Below, in pieces: positions 7,757 through 16,203 of a stretch of DNA of 64,000 nt (its first letter is position 1; every line of letters starts with the position of its first letter). A model generated the notes under the pieces. The model did not search any database, was not told where the DNA came from, and saw only the letters and a program-made list of their open reading frames with translations. Where the stretch lies: NCBI RefSeq assembly GCF_039536325.1, contig NZ_BAAAYO010000005.1, positions 62,001-126,000 on the forward strand, written 5' to 3'. This DNA is from Paenibacillus_AB hodogayensis (lineage in GTDB: Bacteria > Bacillota > Bacilli > Paenibacillales > NBRC-103111). The position numbers and the translations under genes were made by a program.

Positions 7757-9601
7757 ATGAGTAAAGTAATCGGAATCGACCTCGGCACGACAAACTCTTG
7801 CGTAGCGGTTATGGAAGGCGGCGAGGCGGTCGTCATTCCCAACGTGGAAGGAAACCGGACGACTCCTTCTGTCGTAGGCTTCAAGAAAGACGGCGAGCGC
7901 GTCGTCGGTGAAACGGCCAAGCGCCAGGCGATCACGAACCCGGACCGCACGATCATCTCGATCAAGCGCCATATGGGCACAAACCACAAGGAAAAGATCG
8001 ACGACAACAATTACTCGGCACAAGAGATTTCGGCGATGATTTTGCAAAAGCTGAAAGCCGATGCCGAAGCGTACCTGGGATCGACCGTTTCGCAAGCCGT
8101 TATTACCGTTCCGGCCTACTTTAACGACAGCCAGCGTCAAGCGACGAAGGATGCGGGCAAAATCGCTGGTCTGGAAGTGCTCCGGATCGTCAACGAGCCG
8201 ACGGCTGCCGCGCTTGCTTACGGCCTTGACAAGCAGGACACGAACCAGACGATTCTCGTATACGACCTTGGCGGCGGCACGTTCGACGTCTCGATCCTCG
8301 AGCTCGGCGACGGCATCTTCGAAGTAAAAGCGACGAGCGGGGACAACCGTCTTGGCGGCGACGACTTTGACCAAGTCGTTATGGATCACCTCGTAGCCGA
8401 ATTCAAAAAAGAGCACGGCATTGACCTGAGCAAGGACAAGGCGGCCGTTCAACGTTTGAAGGATGCGGCCGAGAAAGCGAAGAAAGAGCTGTCCACCGTA
8501 CTGACGACGACGATCTCGCTGCCGTTTATTACGGTTGTAGACGGCGTACCGCAGCACTTGGAGTTGAGCCTGACCCGCGCCAAGTTTGAAGAAATTTCCG
8601 CGCAACTGGTAGAGCGTACGCTCGGCCCTACGCGTCAAGCGCTCAGCGATTCCGGGCTTTCGACCAACGAAATCAACAAGGTCGTGCTCGTCGGCGGCTC
8701 CACGCGGATTCCGGCCGTACAGGAAGCGATCAAGAAGTTGATCGGCAAAGAGCCGCACAAAGGCGTTAACCCGGACGAAGTCGTGGCGCTCGGCGCGGCG
8801 ATTCAAGCGGGCGTCCTGACGGGCGACGTCAAAGACGTCGTGCTGCTCGACGTTACTCCGCTGTCGCTCGGCATCGAGACGGCCGGCGGCGTGTTCACGA
8901 AGATGATCGACCGCAATACGACGATCCCGACAAGCAAATCGCAAGTGTACTCGACCTACGCGGACAGCCAGACAAGCGTGGAAATTCACGTGCTGCAAGG
9001 CGAGCGCTCCATGGCCGCCGACAATAAAACGCTGGGTCGGTTTATGCTCGGCGACATTCCTCCGGCTCCGCGCGGCGTACCGCAAATCGAAGTTACGTTC
9101 GATATCGACGCCAACGGCATCGTGAACGTATCCGCTCTCGATAAAGGAACCGGCAAAAGCCAAAAAATTACGATTACGTCCTCGAGCGGCTTGAGCGACG
9201 AGGAAATCGATAAAATGATGAAGGACGCCGAGGCGCATGCCGAAGAAGACCGCAAGCGCAAGGATCTGGTCGAAGCGCGCAATCAGGCCGATCAGCTGAT
9301 CTACACCGTCGACAAAACGGTCAAAGATCTCGGCGACAAGGTCGACCAAGCGGAAATCGACAAAGCCAATGCGGCCAAGGAAGAACTGAAAAAGGCGCTG
9401 GAAGGCAACGACCTCGAAACGATCACGAAAGCGACCGAATCGTTGTCCGAAATCGTTCAGCAGCTGTCCGTCAAGCTGTACGAGCAAGCGGCTCAAGACG
9501 CGCAAGCTCAACAGGGCGGAGCGGAAGCCGGCGGCTCGGAAGGTCCTAAGCGGGATAACGTCGTCGACGCCGACTACGAAGTCGTGGACGACAAGAAGTA
9601 A
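7757..9601 (+). CDS. dnaK: Molecular chaperone DnaK (Hsp70)
   Basis: The 614-residue Hsp70 binds exposed hydrophobic peptides in an ATP-dependent cycle with DnaJ and GrpE. The ATPase domain starts I-G-I-D-L-G-T-T-N-S and has the second and third signatures (V-Y-D-L-G-G-G-T-F-D-V-S and V-L-V-G-G-S-T-R-I-P). The substrate-binding domain and a helical lid follow, ending in Gln/Gly-rich sequence and the typical acidic tail. As in other Gram-positive DnaK proteins, the insert found in the Gram-negative ATPase domain is absent. TAGGAGGG precedes ATG 7757 by 8 bases; TTG 7751 is not preferred. A 97-bp gap separates it from grpE, and a terminator-like hairpin follows. Confidence 0.98.
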   Translation: MSKVIGIDLGTTNSCVAVMEGGEAVVIPNVEGNRTTPSVVGFKKDGERVVGETAKRQAITNPDRTIISIKRHMGTNHKEKIDDNNYSAQEISAMILQKLKADAEAYLGSTVSQAVITVPAYFNDSQRQATKDAGKIAGLEVLRIVNEPTAAALAYGLDKQDTNQTILVYDLGGGTFDVSILELGDGIFEVKATSGDNRLGGDDFDQVVMDHLVAEFKKEHGIDLSKDKAAVQRLKDAAEKAKKELSTVLTTTISLPFITVVDGVPQHLELSLTRAKFEEISAQLVERTLGPTRQALSDSGLSTNEINKVVLVGGSTRIPAVQEAIKKLIGKEPHKGVNPDEVVALGAAIQAGVLTGDVKDVVLLDVTPLSLGIETAGGVFTKMIDRNTTIPTSKSQVYSTYADSQTSVEIHVLQGERSMAADNKTLGRFMLGDIPPAPRGVPQIEVTFDIDANGIVNVSALDKGTGKSQKITITSSSGLSDEEIDKMMKDAEAHAEEDRKRKDLVEARNQADQLIYTVDKTVKDLGDKVDQAEIDKANAAKEELKKALEGNDLETITKATESLSEIVQQLSVKLYEQAAQDAQAQQGGAEAGGSEGPKRDNVVDADYEVVDDKK

Positions 9602-9638
9602 GCTGTTCGGACGAAGGCGAGCGAACATTTCGTCTAAG

Positions 9639-9677
9639 GTCAAAGCCAGGGCTATCCTTGGCTTTGACTTTCGTTTT
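9639..9677 (+). terminator. Terminator-like hairpin between dnaK and dnaJ
   Basis: GTCAAAGCCA pairs perfectly with TGGCTTTGAC and is followed by TTTCGTTTT. It probably ends part of the transcripts after dnaK and so sets DnaK above DnaJ. A second small hairpin, CGCCCC/GGGGCG at 9718-9735, stands just before the dnaJ ribosome binding site. Confidence 0.7.
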
Positions 9678-9757
9678 GCAATAGCGGCTATATCGATGCG
9701 GGCTGCGAAGAAAAATACGCCCCTTTTTCGGGGCGAAGTTTTGGGGGAGGTGGAACG

Positions 9758-10882
9758 GTGAGCAACCGGGATTTATATGAAGTGCTCGGAGTCGGCAAGG
9801 ACGCCTCCGAGGACGATATCAAGAAGGCGTACCGCCGATTGGCCCGCCAGTACCATCCGGACGTGAACAAGGCGGATGACGCCGCCGACAAGTTCAAGGA
9901 AGCGAAGGATGCGTACGAGGTGCTGAGCGACAGCCAGAAGCGGGCCAACTACGACCGGTTCGGCACGGCCGATCCGAGTCAGGGCATGGGCGGCGGCTTC
10001 GGGGGGCAGCAGGATTTCGGCGGCTTCGGCGATATTTTCGATATGTTCTTCGGCGGGGGCGGCGGTCAGCGCCGCAATCCGAACGCGCCGCAGCGCGGGG
10101 CGGACCTGCAGTATACGATGACGATCGAATTCAAGGAAGCGGTGTTCGGCAAGGAGATGGACATCCAGATTCCGCGTACGGAAACGTGCGACAATTGTCA
10201 CGGCTCCGGCGCGAAGCCGGGAACGAAACCCGAGACGTGTCAGACGTGCCGGGGCTCCGGACAGCAGGAGGTCGTACAAAATACGGCATTCGGGCGCATC
10301 GTCAACCGGCGCGTCTGTTCGACCTGCAACGGGCAAGGAACGATCGTCAAGGACAAGTGCTCGTCCTGCAACGGCGCGGGCAAGATCAAGCGTCAGCGCA
10401 AAATCCACGTGAAAATTCCGGCCGGCGTGGACGACGGCGCCCAGCTGCGCGTATCCGGCGAAGGAGAAGGCGGGACGCGCGGCGGACCCGCAGGGGATTT
10501 GTACATTGTCATCCGCGTCAAGTCGCATGATTTCTTCGAACGCGAGGGCGACGATATTTTCTGCGAAGTACCGCTTACGTTTGCCCAGGCGGCGCTCGGC
10601 GACGAGATCGAAATCCCGACGCTTTCGGAAAAAGTGAAGCTGAAAATTCCCGCCGGCACGCAAACTGGCACCTACTTCCGCCTGAAAGGCAAAGGCGTTC
10701 CGCGGCTGCGCGGCTACGGGCAGGGCGACCAGCAGGTGAAAGTCGTCGTCGTAACGCCAACGAGCCTGGACGACCAGCAGCGCGAGCTGCTCCGCGAATT
10801 CGCCAGACAAAGCGGAGAGCATACCCATGAGCAGAATAAATCGATTTTCGAACGGATGAAAAAAGCGTTTTTGGGCGACTGA
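9758..10882 (+). CDS. dnaJ: Chaperone protein DnaJ (Hsp40)
   Basis: DnaJ stimulates the DnaK ATPase and delivers substrates. The 374-residue protein has all class I parts: an N-terminal J domain with H-P-D at residues 33-35, a Gly/Phe-rich linker (about 72-105), a zinc domain with four C-x-x-C-x-G-x-G repeats (about residues 144-209), and the C-terminal substrate-binding domain. The start is GTG 9758 behind a strong GGGGGAGGTGG. It is the last gene of the heat-shock cluster here; the usual next gene, prmA, is about 46 kb downstream at 56969. Confidence 0.97.
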   Translation: MSNRDLYEVLGVGKDASEDDIKKAYRRLARQYHPDVNKADDAADKFKEAKDAYEVLSDSQKRANYDRFGTADPSQGMGGGFGGQQDFGGFGDIFDMFFGGGGGQRRNPNAPQRGADLQYTMTIEFKEAVFGKEMDIQIPRTETCDNCHGSGAKPGTKPETCQTCRGSGQQEVVQNTAFGRIVNRRVCSTCNGQGTIVKDKCSSCNGAGKIKRQRKIHVKIPAGVDDGAQLRVSGEGEGGTRGGPAGDLYIVIRVKSHDFFEREGDDIFCEVPLTFAQAALGDEIEIPTLSEKVKLKIPAGTQTGTYFRLKGKGVPRLRGYGQGDQQVKVVVVTPTSLDDQQRELLREFARQSGEHTHEQNKSIFERMKKAFLGD

Positions 10883-10904
10883 CACGTTTTGCCCCAGAAG
10901 ACCG

Positions 10905-10947
10905 AAGACCGCGAACCCGGCGCTTGCGCTGCGGAGGCGGTCTTTTT
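10905..10947 (+). terminator. Intrinsic terminator of the dnaK operon
   Basis: AAGACCGC pairs with GCGGTCTT across a GC-rich loop and is followed by TTTTT. Confidence 0.75.
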
Positions 10948-10955
10948 CGCGTCGG

Positions 10956-11263
10956 ATGCCTGTCACTTTGCCGAGATAGTATTCTTTCGAGCGCTACGAA
11001 GCCTCGAAAGCCGGGGAACCGGCGTATTTAGGCGGTGGAGGTTGGGATAGTGTCCGAAAGAACCTTATCCGCGCCGAATGCCTGCCACGTTGCTGAGATA
11101 GTGTTCTTTCGAGCGCTACGAAGTGTCGAAAGCCGGGAAGCCGACGTATTTTGGCGGTGGAGGCTGGGGATAGTGTCCGAAAGAACCTTATCCGTGCCGG
11201 ATGCCTGTCACTTTGCTGAGATAGTGTTCTTTCGAGCGCTACGAAGCGCCGAAAGCCGGGAAA
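10956..11263 (+). repeat. 122-123 bp direct tandem repeat, about 2.5 copies, non-coding
   Basis: Units start with ATGCCTG at 10956, 11078 and 11201. The first two are complete (122 and 123 bp); the third stops after about 63 bp. Each unit has TTCTTTCGAGCGCTACGAAG, with CTTTCGA/TCGAAAG as an inverted repeat in units 1 and 2. Each full unit ends with GTGTCCGAAAGAACCTTATC, which is a near inverted copy of the GATAGTGTTCTTTCG found early in the next unit. The stretch contains open frames, but none has a ribosome binding site and all are built from the repeats. No gene is apparent from 10948 to 11492. Confidence 0.85.
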
Positions 11264-11316
11264 CCGGCTTTGTTTCGCGCCGCACTGCTCATTTTGCCAA
11301 ATGTGGCATCGACATT

Positions 11317-11335
11317 GATAGTGATAACCATTATC
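11317..11335 (+). promoter_or_regulatory. Fur box over a possible extended -10 promoter
   Basis: GATAGTGATAACCATTATC matches 17 of 19 bases of the classical Fur box, and GTGATAA/TTATCAC (11321-11337) is a perfect 7-bp inverted repeat. A TGT plus TATAAG element (11345-11353) follows, so the box would cover the -35 region of a promoter starting near 11360. Iron-dependent repression is the natural reading. Confidence 0.65.
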
Positions 11336-11359
11336 ACTTGCTCGTGTTATAAGATGTAA

Positions 11360-11417
11360 GAATCGTTATCCTAATTTTGTACGATCGAATACGCTTCGAT
11401 CCGAAGCTTTTCTTATT
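11360..11417 (+). ncRNA. Candidate Fur-regulated short RNA or attenuated leader
   Basis: From the predicted start near 11360 there is no open frame with a ribosome binding site before a hairpin GCTTCG/CGAAGC (11393-11407) followed by TTTTCTTATTT. A second hairpin, GATCGAA/TTCGATC (11383-11401), overlaps it and cannot form at the same time. The product would be an RNA of roughly 55-60 bases, or a leader controlling the small gene at 11493. Prediction only. Confidence 0.35.
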
Positions 11418-11492
11418 TGCGGGTATAACATTTCGCCGGTTTGGAAAACTGAACAAGTACAAATCCCTATGCATCCGAAGGAGGAAATGACG

Positions 11493-11651
11493 ATGAGTTT
11501 CGTAAACGAGTCCAACTCAAACCATAACGATACCGATAACGAATGGGCCAAAAACGAGGACGTGGAGTTTTCCGAGGCGCTTGCCGACGAGGACGACCGC
11601 GAGGCGGCCGAACGGGCTGCGGCGGCAGACGAGCGTCAGCATAACGACTGA
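11493..11651 (+). CDS. Small acidic hydrophilic protein, function unknown
   Basis: A 52-residue product rich in Asp, Glu, Asn and Ala with no hydrophobic segment. It looks intrinsically disordered and ends A-A-A-D-E-R-Q-H-N-D. AAGGAGGA at 11478-11485 sits 7 bases before ATG 11493, which supports translation; ATG 11487 is too close. The stop is 18 bases before the next small gene, so the two are probably co-transcribed. I do not recognise the family. Confidence 0.6.
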   Translation: MSFVNESNSNHNDTDNEWAKNEDVEFSEALADEDDREAAERAAAADERQHND

Positions 11652-11669
11652 GGCGGGTGAATAGCAACA

Positions 11670-12041
11670 ATGACGGAAAAAAACGTGTTGGCTTATTTCC
11701 ATAGCTACGAGGAAGCGCAGGGGGCCGCGGCCAAGCTGAAGGCGTTGAGGATCGAAGATATGCGCGTCGATGCGATCGGCCGGTTTCCCGGAGAAGGAAG
11801 CGACCATATCGAGAATCCGATTCAGGCGGACTTCGGCGGGCTCGGCAATTTGACGCTCGGCGGCGATTTCTCCGATCCGAACGCGGCTATATTGGCGGCG
11901 GCTGATGCCAGTGCAAGCGGCATGAGCACGGGCGGCGAGGACGATACGATGGGACGAAATTACCTGCTGACGGCCGTCATGGACGAAAGCGTGCACCACC
12001 AAGCGATGCGGGTTGTACGGGAATGCGGCGGCCTGTTGTAG
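11670..12041 (+). CDS. Stress-protein-17M-like (YflT-like) small protein, tentative
   Basis: A 123-residue protein. Its first 40 residues (V-L-A-Y-F-H-S-Y-E-E-A-Q-G-A-A-A-K-L, then I-E-D-M-R-V-D-A-I-G) follow the beta-alpha-beta opening of general stress protein 17M/YflT-type proteins. The middle is Gly/Asp-rich (G-G-L-G-N-L-T-L-G-G-D-F) and a second helix-strand unit follows near the end. No catalytic residues are evident. GGCGGGTGA precedes the ATG, and a clear terminator follows. The family call rests on pattern only. Confidence 0.55.
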   Translation: MTEKNVLAYFHSYEEAQGAAAKLKALRIEDMRVDAIGRFPGEGSDHIENPIQADFGGLGNLTLGGDFSDPNAAILAAADASASGMSTGGEDDTMGRNYLLTAVMDESVHHQAMRVVRECGGLL

Positions 12042-12071
12042 AAGGACATAGCTTATAGAACGAGCGAGAAG

Positions 12072-12098
12072 GGCGACTGCGAGCAGCCGCCTTTTTTT
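12072..12098 (+). terminator. Intrinsic terminator
   Basis: GGCGACTGC/GCAGCCGCC stem with one mismatch and a two-base loop, followed by TTTTTTT. Confidence 0.8.
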
Positions 12099-12124
12099 GC
12101 ATCCGGTTTTTTGTGTTATTTATA

Positions 12125-12154
12125 TTGACATCTTTTTAGTGCATCCTTTATTAT
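12125..12154 (+). promoter_or_regulatory. Sigma-A promoter of the ROK-regulator locus
   Basis: TTGACA (12125-12130), an 18-bp spacer and TATTAT (12149-12154) in an AT-rich stretch that runs to 12260. About 120 bases of leader precede the start codon, enough room for an operator of the ROK repressor itself. Confidence 0.7.
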
Positions 12155-12279
12155 TAATATCACTGGAGAATATAAATTGAAAAACAACATAATTTCTTTA
12201 AAAATAACCTGAAATCCATTAAATATCGTGTTATTCCGCTTTAATTACTTCACTGATGAAAAAAATGGGGAGATGGACA

Positions 12280-13440
12280 GTGAAAAAGCACGATCAAGAT
12301 TTTATGAAACGGCAAAACCGGCTCACGGTGTTTGAAATTATTAAAAATCAGCAGCCGATCTCCCGTGCCTCCATCGCCAAGCAAACCGGAATGAGTCCCA
12401 CGACGATAAGCCGCATTGTCGGCGAGCTGACCGAGGAAGGGTATTTGCTCGAGACCGAGCAAGTATCGCCCGGCGGCTTGGGCCGAAAGTCGACGCTGCT
12501 GGCCATGGTAGACGCGGCAGTGCTATCGGTAGGCGTCGAGTTGGATTGGCATCGGATTCATATCGGCATAGTGGATTTACAAGGAAATGTTATAGCCGAC
12601 GGCCGGTACCCCCGATCTGCGAATGAAAGCGCGGATGCCACGATCGAACGGATCGGCGCCGAGATCGATCGGTTAACGAAGGCGAACGATATCGACTGCG
12701 CCCGCTTGATCGGCATCGGCGTCGGTCTTCCCGGTATCGTGGACAACGCCAAGGGAGTCGTTGTCTTCTCTGTCCAGCTTGGCTGGAAAAACGTTCGGTT
12801 AGCCGAACGGTTGAAGGAGATTACGGGCTACGATGTGGCCGTTGACAACGAGCTCAAGGTGAAAGCGCTTGCCGAGCATTTGAAGGGCGCCGCCATCGGC
12901 TCCAATCGCACGGCGTTGCTCGGCTTCGGCAATGGAGTCGGTTCCGCGCTTATCGTCGAAGGGGAAATTTATCGAGGCAAGACGAACAGCGCCGGGGAAA
13001 TCGGGCATACGACGATCGATCCGAACGGCATGTTGTGCGACTGCGGGAAGGCGGGCTGCCTGCAGACGTATATCAACATCAACTCGCTGCTGTCGGAAGC
13101 GAACAAGTTGCATCCGGTCCGTTCGATCGAAGAGCTGTTCGAAGCGAGACGGGCGGGAGAGCGGTGGGCCATGTATTTGATCGACCGCGCGCTTATGTAT
13201 ATGGCGATTACGATTAACAATATCGTGTGCATGTATAACCCCGACAGCGTTATTTTGAGCGGAGAGCTTGCGGATAAGTTTCCGGAAATAGTAGACGAAG
13301 TGGTCGACCTTTGTTATTCCCGGTTCGCCTGGGAGCCATTGCGGGAATCGTTCCAAATCGTTCGTTCGGAGCTGCATGAACAAGCCGTTACGATCGGCTC
13401 GGGATTGATGTCGCAAAACCGTTTTTTTTCTTTGGAATAG
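12280..13440 (+). CDS. ROK family transcriptional repressor (NagC/XylR-like)
   Basis: The 386-residue protein joins an N-terminal winged helix (R-A-S-I-A-K-Q-T-G-M-S-P-T-T-I-S-R-I-V, about residues 28-50) to a ROK sugar-binding domain. The ROK part has G-L-P-G-I-V-D, the E-I-G-H-T motif, and the zinc-binding C-D-C-G-K-x-G-C-L. Proteins of this layout repress sugar catabolic genes and release DNA when a sugar or sugar phosphate binds. Being first in the locus, it is the likely regulator of the genes to 23342. GTG 12280 is chosen because GGGGAG lies 7 bases upstream; ATG 12256 has no ribosome binding site. Confidence 0.88.
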   Translation: MKKHDQDFMKRQNRLTVFEIIKNQQPISRASIAKQTGMSPTTISRIVGELTEEGYLLETEQVSPGGLGRKSTLLAMVDAAVLSVGVELDWHRIHIGIVDLQGNVIADGRYPRSANESADATIERIGAEIDRLTKANDIDCARLIGIGVGLPGIVDNAKGVVVFSVQLGWKNVRLAERLKEITGYDVAVDNELKVKALAEHLKGAAIGSNRTALLGFGNGVGSALIVEGEIYRGKTNSAGEIGHTTIDPNGMLCDCGKAGCLQTYININSLLSEANKLHPVRSIEELFEARRAGERWAMYLIDRALMYMAITINNIVCMYNPDSVILSGELADKFPEIVDEVVDLCYSRFAWEPLRESFQIVRSELHEQAVTIGSGLMSQNRFFSLE

Positions 13441-13491
13441 CGGCTTGGAACCGTAAAACGGCTTATTACAGTCCATATGGGGGGAAGCAAG

Positions 13492-14496
13492 ATGGGATTT
13501 GTACCATTGGTTGAGGAATACCGCGGAGGCGTACTGGAGAACGTACATTACGGAGCGGTCAGCATCGTGGATGAGAAAGGCCGTGTCTTGTATGCGTCGG
13601 GAGACCCGCAGCATCTAACCTTTCTCCGCTCTGCGGCCAAGCCGTTCCAGGCGATTCCGGCGATGAAAAGGCGCATTGACGAGATTTACGGACTTGACGG
13701 CCATGAAGCCGCACTGTTCGCCGCGTCCCATCGCGGGGAAGCTTTTCACATCGAGGCGCTGGAATCGATGCTGCGCAAAACCGGCATTGCGGAGGAAAGC
13801 CTCCATTGCTGCGCGACTTATCCGCTCAATGAAGACGCCAAGGCGGAGCGCCATCGGGCGCACGAAGCGAAGCGAAAAATTTTCCACAACTGCTCGGGCA
13901 AGCATATCGGCCTCATCGCGCTGAGCAAGCATATGGGCTGGGACGAGCGCACGTATTATAGCCCCGATCATCCCGTTCAGCGGGAAATCGTGCAAACGCT
14001 CGCTTCCATCGCGGAAGTTCCGGAAGCTTCGATTCCCCAAGGCGTTGACGGCTGCGGCTTGCCGATTTTCGCGCTGCCTTTGCATAGCATCGCTTATTCC
14101 TTTTTGAAGCTCGCCTGTCCCGACCTCATCGGCGATGCGGACACCCGGGAGGCAGCAGCCCGAATGGCCCGCTTGATGAACGAAAACCCGGATATGATAG
14201 CGGATACGCGTTTCGTTTGCTCGGCGCTGCTCAAAGACTCTAACCTGTCCGCAAAGGGCGGCGCGAAGGGCGTATACGGCATCGGGCTGAGAAAAGAAAG
14301 AATCGGTATATCGTTGAAAGTATCCGACGGAGCCGAGCATGTATGGCCGTGCATCATCGCATCCATCCTGGAGCGGATCGAATACGGCAATCGGGAGACG
14401 ATAGAGCGGCTGTACGCGCTTGTGCCGAACGTCATCGCCAATGACGGGGGCACGGAAGTGGGAGAACGCCGTGCGGTGTTTGAACTGAAGGCTTAA
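13492..14496 (+). CDS. Asparaginase II family protein (Rhizobium etli ReAV-like L-asparaginase)
   Basis: The 334-residue protein belongs to the zinc-containing asparaginase family of R. etli, unrelated to the E. coli enzymes. The tandem Ser-Lys catalytic residues and metal ligands known for ReAV align almost residue for residue: S47-A-A-K50, Ser79 (A-A-S-H), C134-S-G-K137, Cys188 (D-G-C-G-L-P) and a Lys in S-A-K-G-G-A-K-G (255/259). It should hydrolyse the amide of asparagine or a derivative. It lies 51 bp after the ROK repressor and 80 bp before an ABC solute-binding protein, so an Asn-containing ligand may be imported. ATG 13492 follows ATGGGGGGAAG; ATG 13477 would include that site. Confidence 0.85.
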   Translation: MGFVPLVEEYRGGVLENVHYGAVSIVDEKGRVLYASGDPQHLTFLRSAAKPFQAIPAMKRRIDEIYGLDGHEAALFAASHRGEAFHIEALESMLRKTGIAEESLHCCATYPLNEDAKAERHRAHEAKRKIFHNCSGKHIGLIALSKHMGWDERTYYSPDHPVQREIVQTLASIAEVPEASIPQGVDGCGLPIFALPLHSIAYSFLKLACPDLIGDADTREAAARMARLMNENPDMIADTRFVCSALLKDSNLSAKGGAKGVYGIGLRKERIGISLKVSDGAEHVWPCIIASILERIEYGNRETIERLYALVPNVIANDGGTEVGERRAVFELKA

Positions 14497-14576
14497 ACGG
14501 GAGAATAAACTCCAATCCTATATATGGCGGGATGGGGCATTCTAATATAAAAATACCACCTAGGGGAGTGAAACAA

Positions 14577-16181
14577 ATGAAGGGTAAAGGAAAAGTAGGG
14601 TCGATGCTGATGCTGCTGCTGATCATGGCGGTCGTAGCTGCGGGCTGTGGAGGCAATACCGGCAAAAACAACGCAGATGCCGGCACAGGGAAGAGCGAGG
14701 GAACCAAAACGGTATCGAAAAACAATAAAGACATCGTCATCGCGGTCAACGCGAACTTTATTACACTCGACCCGCACAATGCAGGCGACACCAATTCGAT
14801 TTCCGGGGCAAGAGCGATGTACGAGGGCTTGATGGGCTTCGACGAAAATATGAATGTCGTGCCGGTGCTGGCCGCTTCCCACAAAATTAGCGAAGACGGA
14901 CTGGTATACACCTTCGCATTGAAAGAAAACATCAAATTCCACGACGGCACCGATTTCAACGCGGAAGCGGTCAAATTGAATCTCGATCGCATCCGCGACG
15001 AGAAGAACAACCTGAGACTGCGCAAGAGCTTCGCCAAAGTAGCCAACGTAGCGGCTCCCGACGCGAAAACCGTAGTCGTCACGCTGACCGAGCCGTATAA
15101 CGCGTTCCTGAACAAAATGGCCATGGCTCTGATGATCAGCCCGAAAACGTTGAAAGAGCCAGGCGACGTTATTGCCAAAAACCCTGTAGGAACAGGCGCA
15201 TTTAAATTTAAAGAGTGGGTACAAGGCGACCGTCTCGTCGTCGTGAAGAATGCCGATTACTGGCAAAAAGATTTGCCGAAGGTAGACAGCGTTACGTTCA
15301 AGCCGGTTCCGGAAAACGGTTCCCGGATCGCGATGCTGAAAACGGGCGAAGCGGACTTCATCTACCCGATGCCGACCGAGCAAGTAACCGAAGTGCAAAA
15401 TCAAAAGGACATCGTCGTCGACAAAATCGATTCTACGATCGTTCGTTACGTCACGCTGAACACGATGAAAAAGCCGTTCGACGACTTGAAGGTCCGTCAA
15501 GCGATCAACTATGCGATCAACAAGGAAGCTTACACGAAAGTCGTCAAATCCGGTTTCGGCTCCAAGCTGGATTCCACGATGTCTTCCAAGACGCAGCACT
15601 ATTCCAAGCAAACCGGGTACGACTACGACGTGGAAAAAGCGAAAAAGCTGCTTGCGGAAGCGGGCTATGCGGATGGGTTCGCCGCTGAAATCTGGGGCGA
15701 GAACGATTCCGAAACGATGAAAGGCATGCAGTTCATTCAACAGCAGCTCGCTCTCGTCGGGATCAAGCTGGAAGTGAAATCGATGGAAGCCGGCACGCTG
15801 TCGCAGCAAATCAACTCGGCCAAAACGCCGCAAGAAGCGAAAGTGCAAATGTGGTACGTAAGCTGGTCGCCGTCGTCCGGCGATGCGGACGGAGCAACGA
15901 GAGGGTTGTTCAGCAGCGAAATGTTCCCTCCGGCGGGCTCGAACACCGCTTATTACAAAAACGAAAACGTCGACAAATGGATCGCCGATGCGAACAAAGC
16001 GACCGATCCGGCGAAAGCAAAAACGATTTACGCCGATATCCAAAAAACGATCTGGAACGACGCGCCTTGGGCGTTCATGGGCGTCGACCAAGTCATCTCC
16101 GGCAAACGGGTTTACATCGACGGCGTCAAAACGTTGCCGGACGGCTCCATCAGCGTTCGCAATGCGGAAGTGAAGCAATAA
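14577..16181 (+). CDS. ABC transporter substrate-binding lipoprotein (peptide/oligopeptide family 5)
   Basis: The 534-residue protein is the extracellular receptor of the importer encoded next. The N-terminus has lysines, a hydrophobic core and the lipobox V-A-A-G-C (Cys near residue 24), so it is a lipoprotein. The mature part shows family-5 features (L-D-P-H-N-A-G-D near the start, F-H-D-G-T-D-F, then N-P-V-G-T-G-A-F-K-F). These proteins bind dipeptides, oligopeptides, nickel or certain glycosides; the exact ligand cannot be read from sequence. GGGGAG precedes ATG 14577 by 8 bases. A strong hairpin follows, which would favour high expression of this subunit. Confidence 0.92.
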   Translation: MKGKGKVGSMLMLLLIMAVVAAGCGGNTGKNNADAGTGKSEGTKTVSKNNKDIVIAVNANFITLDPHNAGDTNSISGARAMYEGLMGFDENMNVVPVLAASHKISEDGLVYTFALKENIKFHDGTDFNAEAVKLNLDRIRDEKNNLRLRKSFAKVANVAAPDAKTVVVTLTEPYNAFLNKMAMALMISPKTLKEPGDVIAKNPVGTGAFKFKEWVQGDRLVVVKNADYWQKDLPKVDSVTFKPVPENGSRIAMLKTGEADFIYPMPTEQVTEVQNQKDIVVDKIDSTIVRYVTLNTMKKPFDDLKVRQAINYAINKEAYTKVVKSGFGSKLDSTMSSKTQHYSKQTGYDYDVEKAKKLLAEAGYADGFAAEIWGENDSETMKGMQFIQQQLALVGIKLEVKSMEAGTLSQQINSAKTPQEAKVQMWYVSWSPSSGDADGATRGLFSSEMFPPAGSNTAYYKNENVDKWIADANKATDPAKAKTIYADIQKTIWNDAPWAFMGVDQVISGKRVYIDGVKTLPDGSISVRNAEVKQ

Positions 16182-16203
16182 CCATTCGATTCCAAAAGGA
16201 TAC

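Noticed and set aside
7643..9643. A 666-codon open frame on the minus strand opposite dnaK
   Set aside because: It is a shadow of dnaK codon bias, lacks a ribosome binding site and its protein is Arg/His/Val-rich without family motifs. Long frames opposite Hsp70 genes are a known by-product.
10956..11263. CRISPR array
   Set aside because: Units of 122-123 bp are full-length direct repeats with no spacer-repeat alternation; no cas genes nearby.
11035..11352. A plus-strand open frame over the 122-bp repeats
   Set aside because: The protein only mirrors the DNA repeats, has no ribosome binding site and runs across the Fur box.
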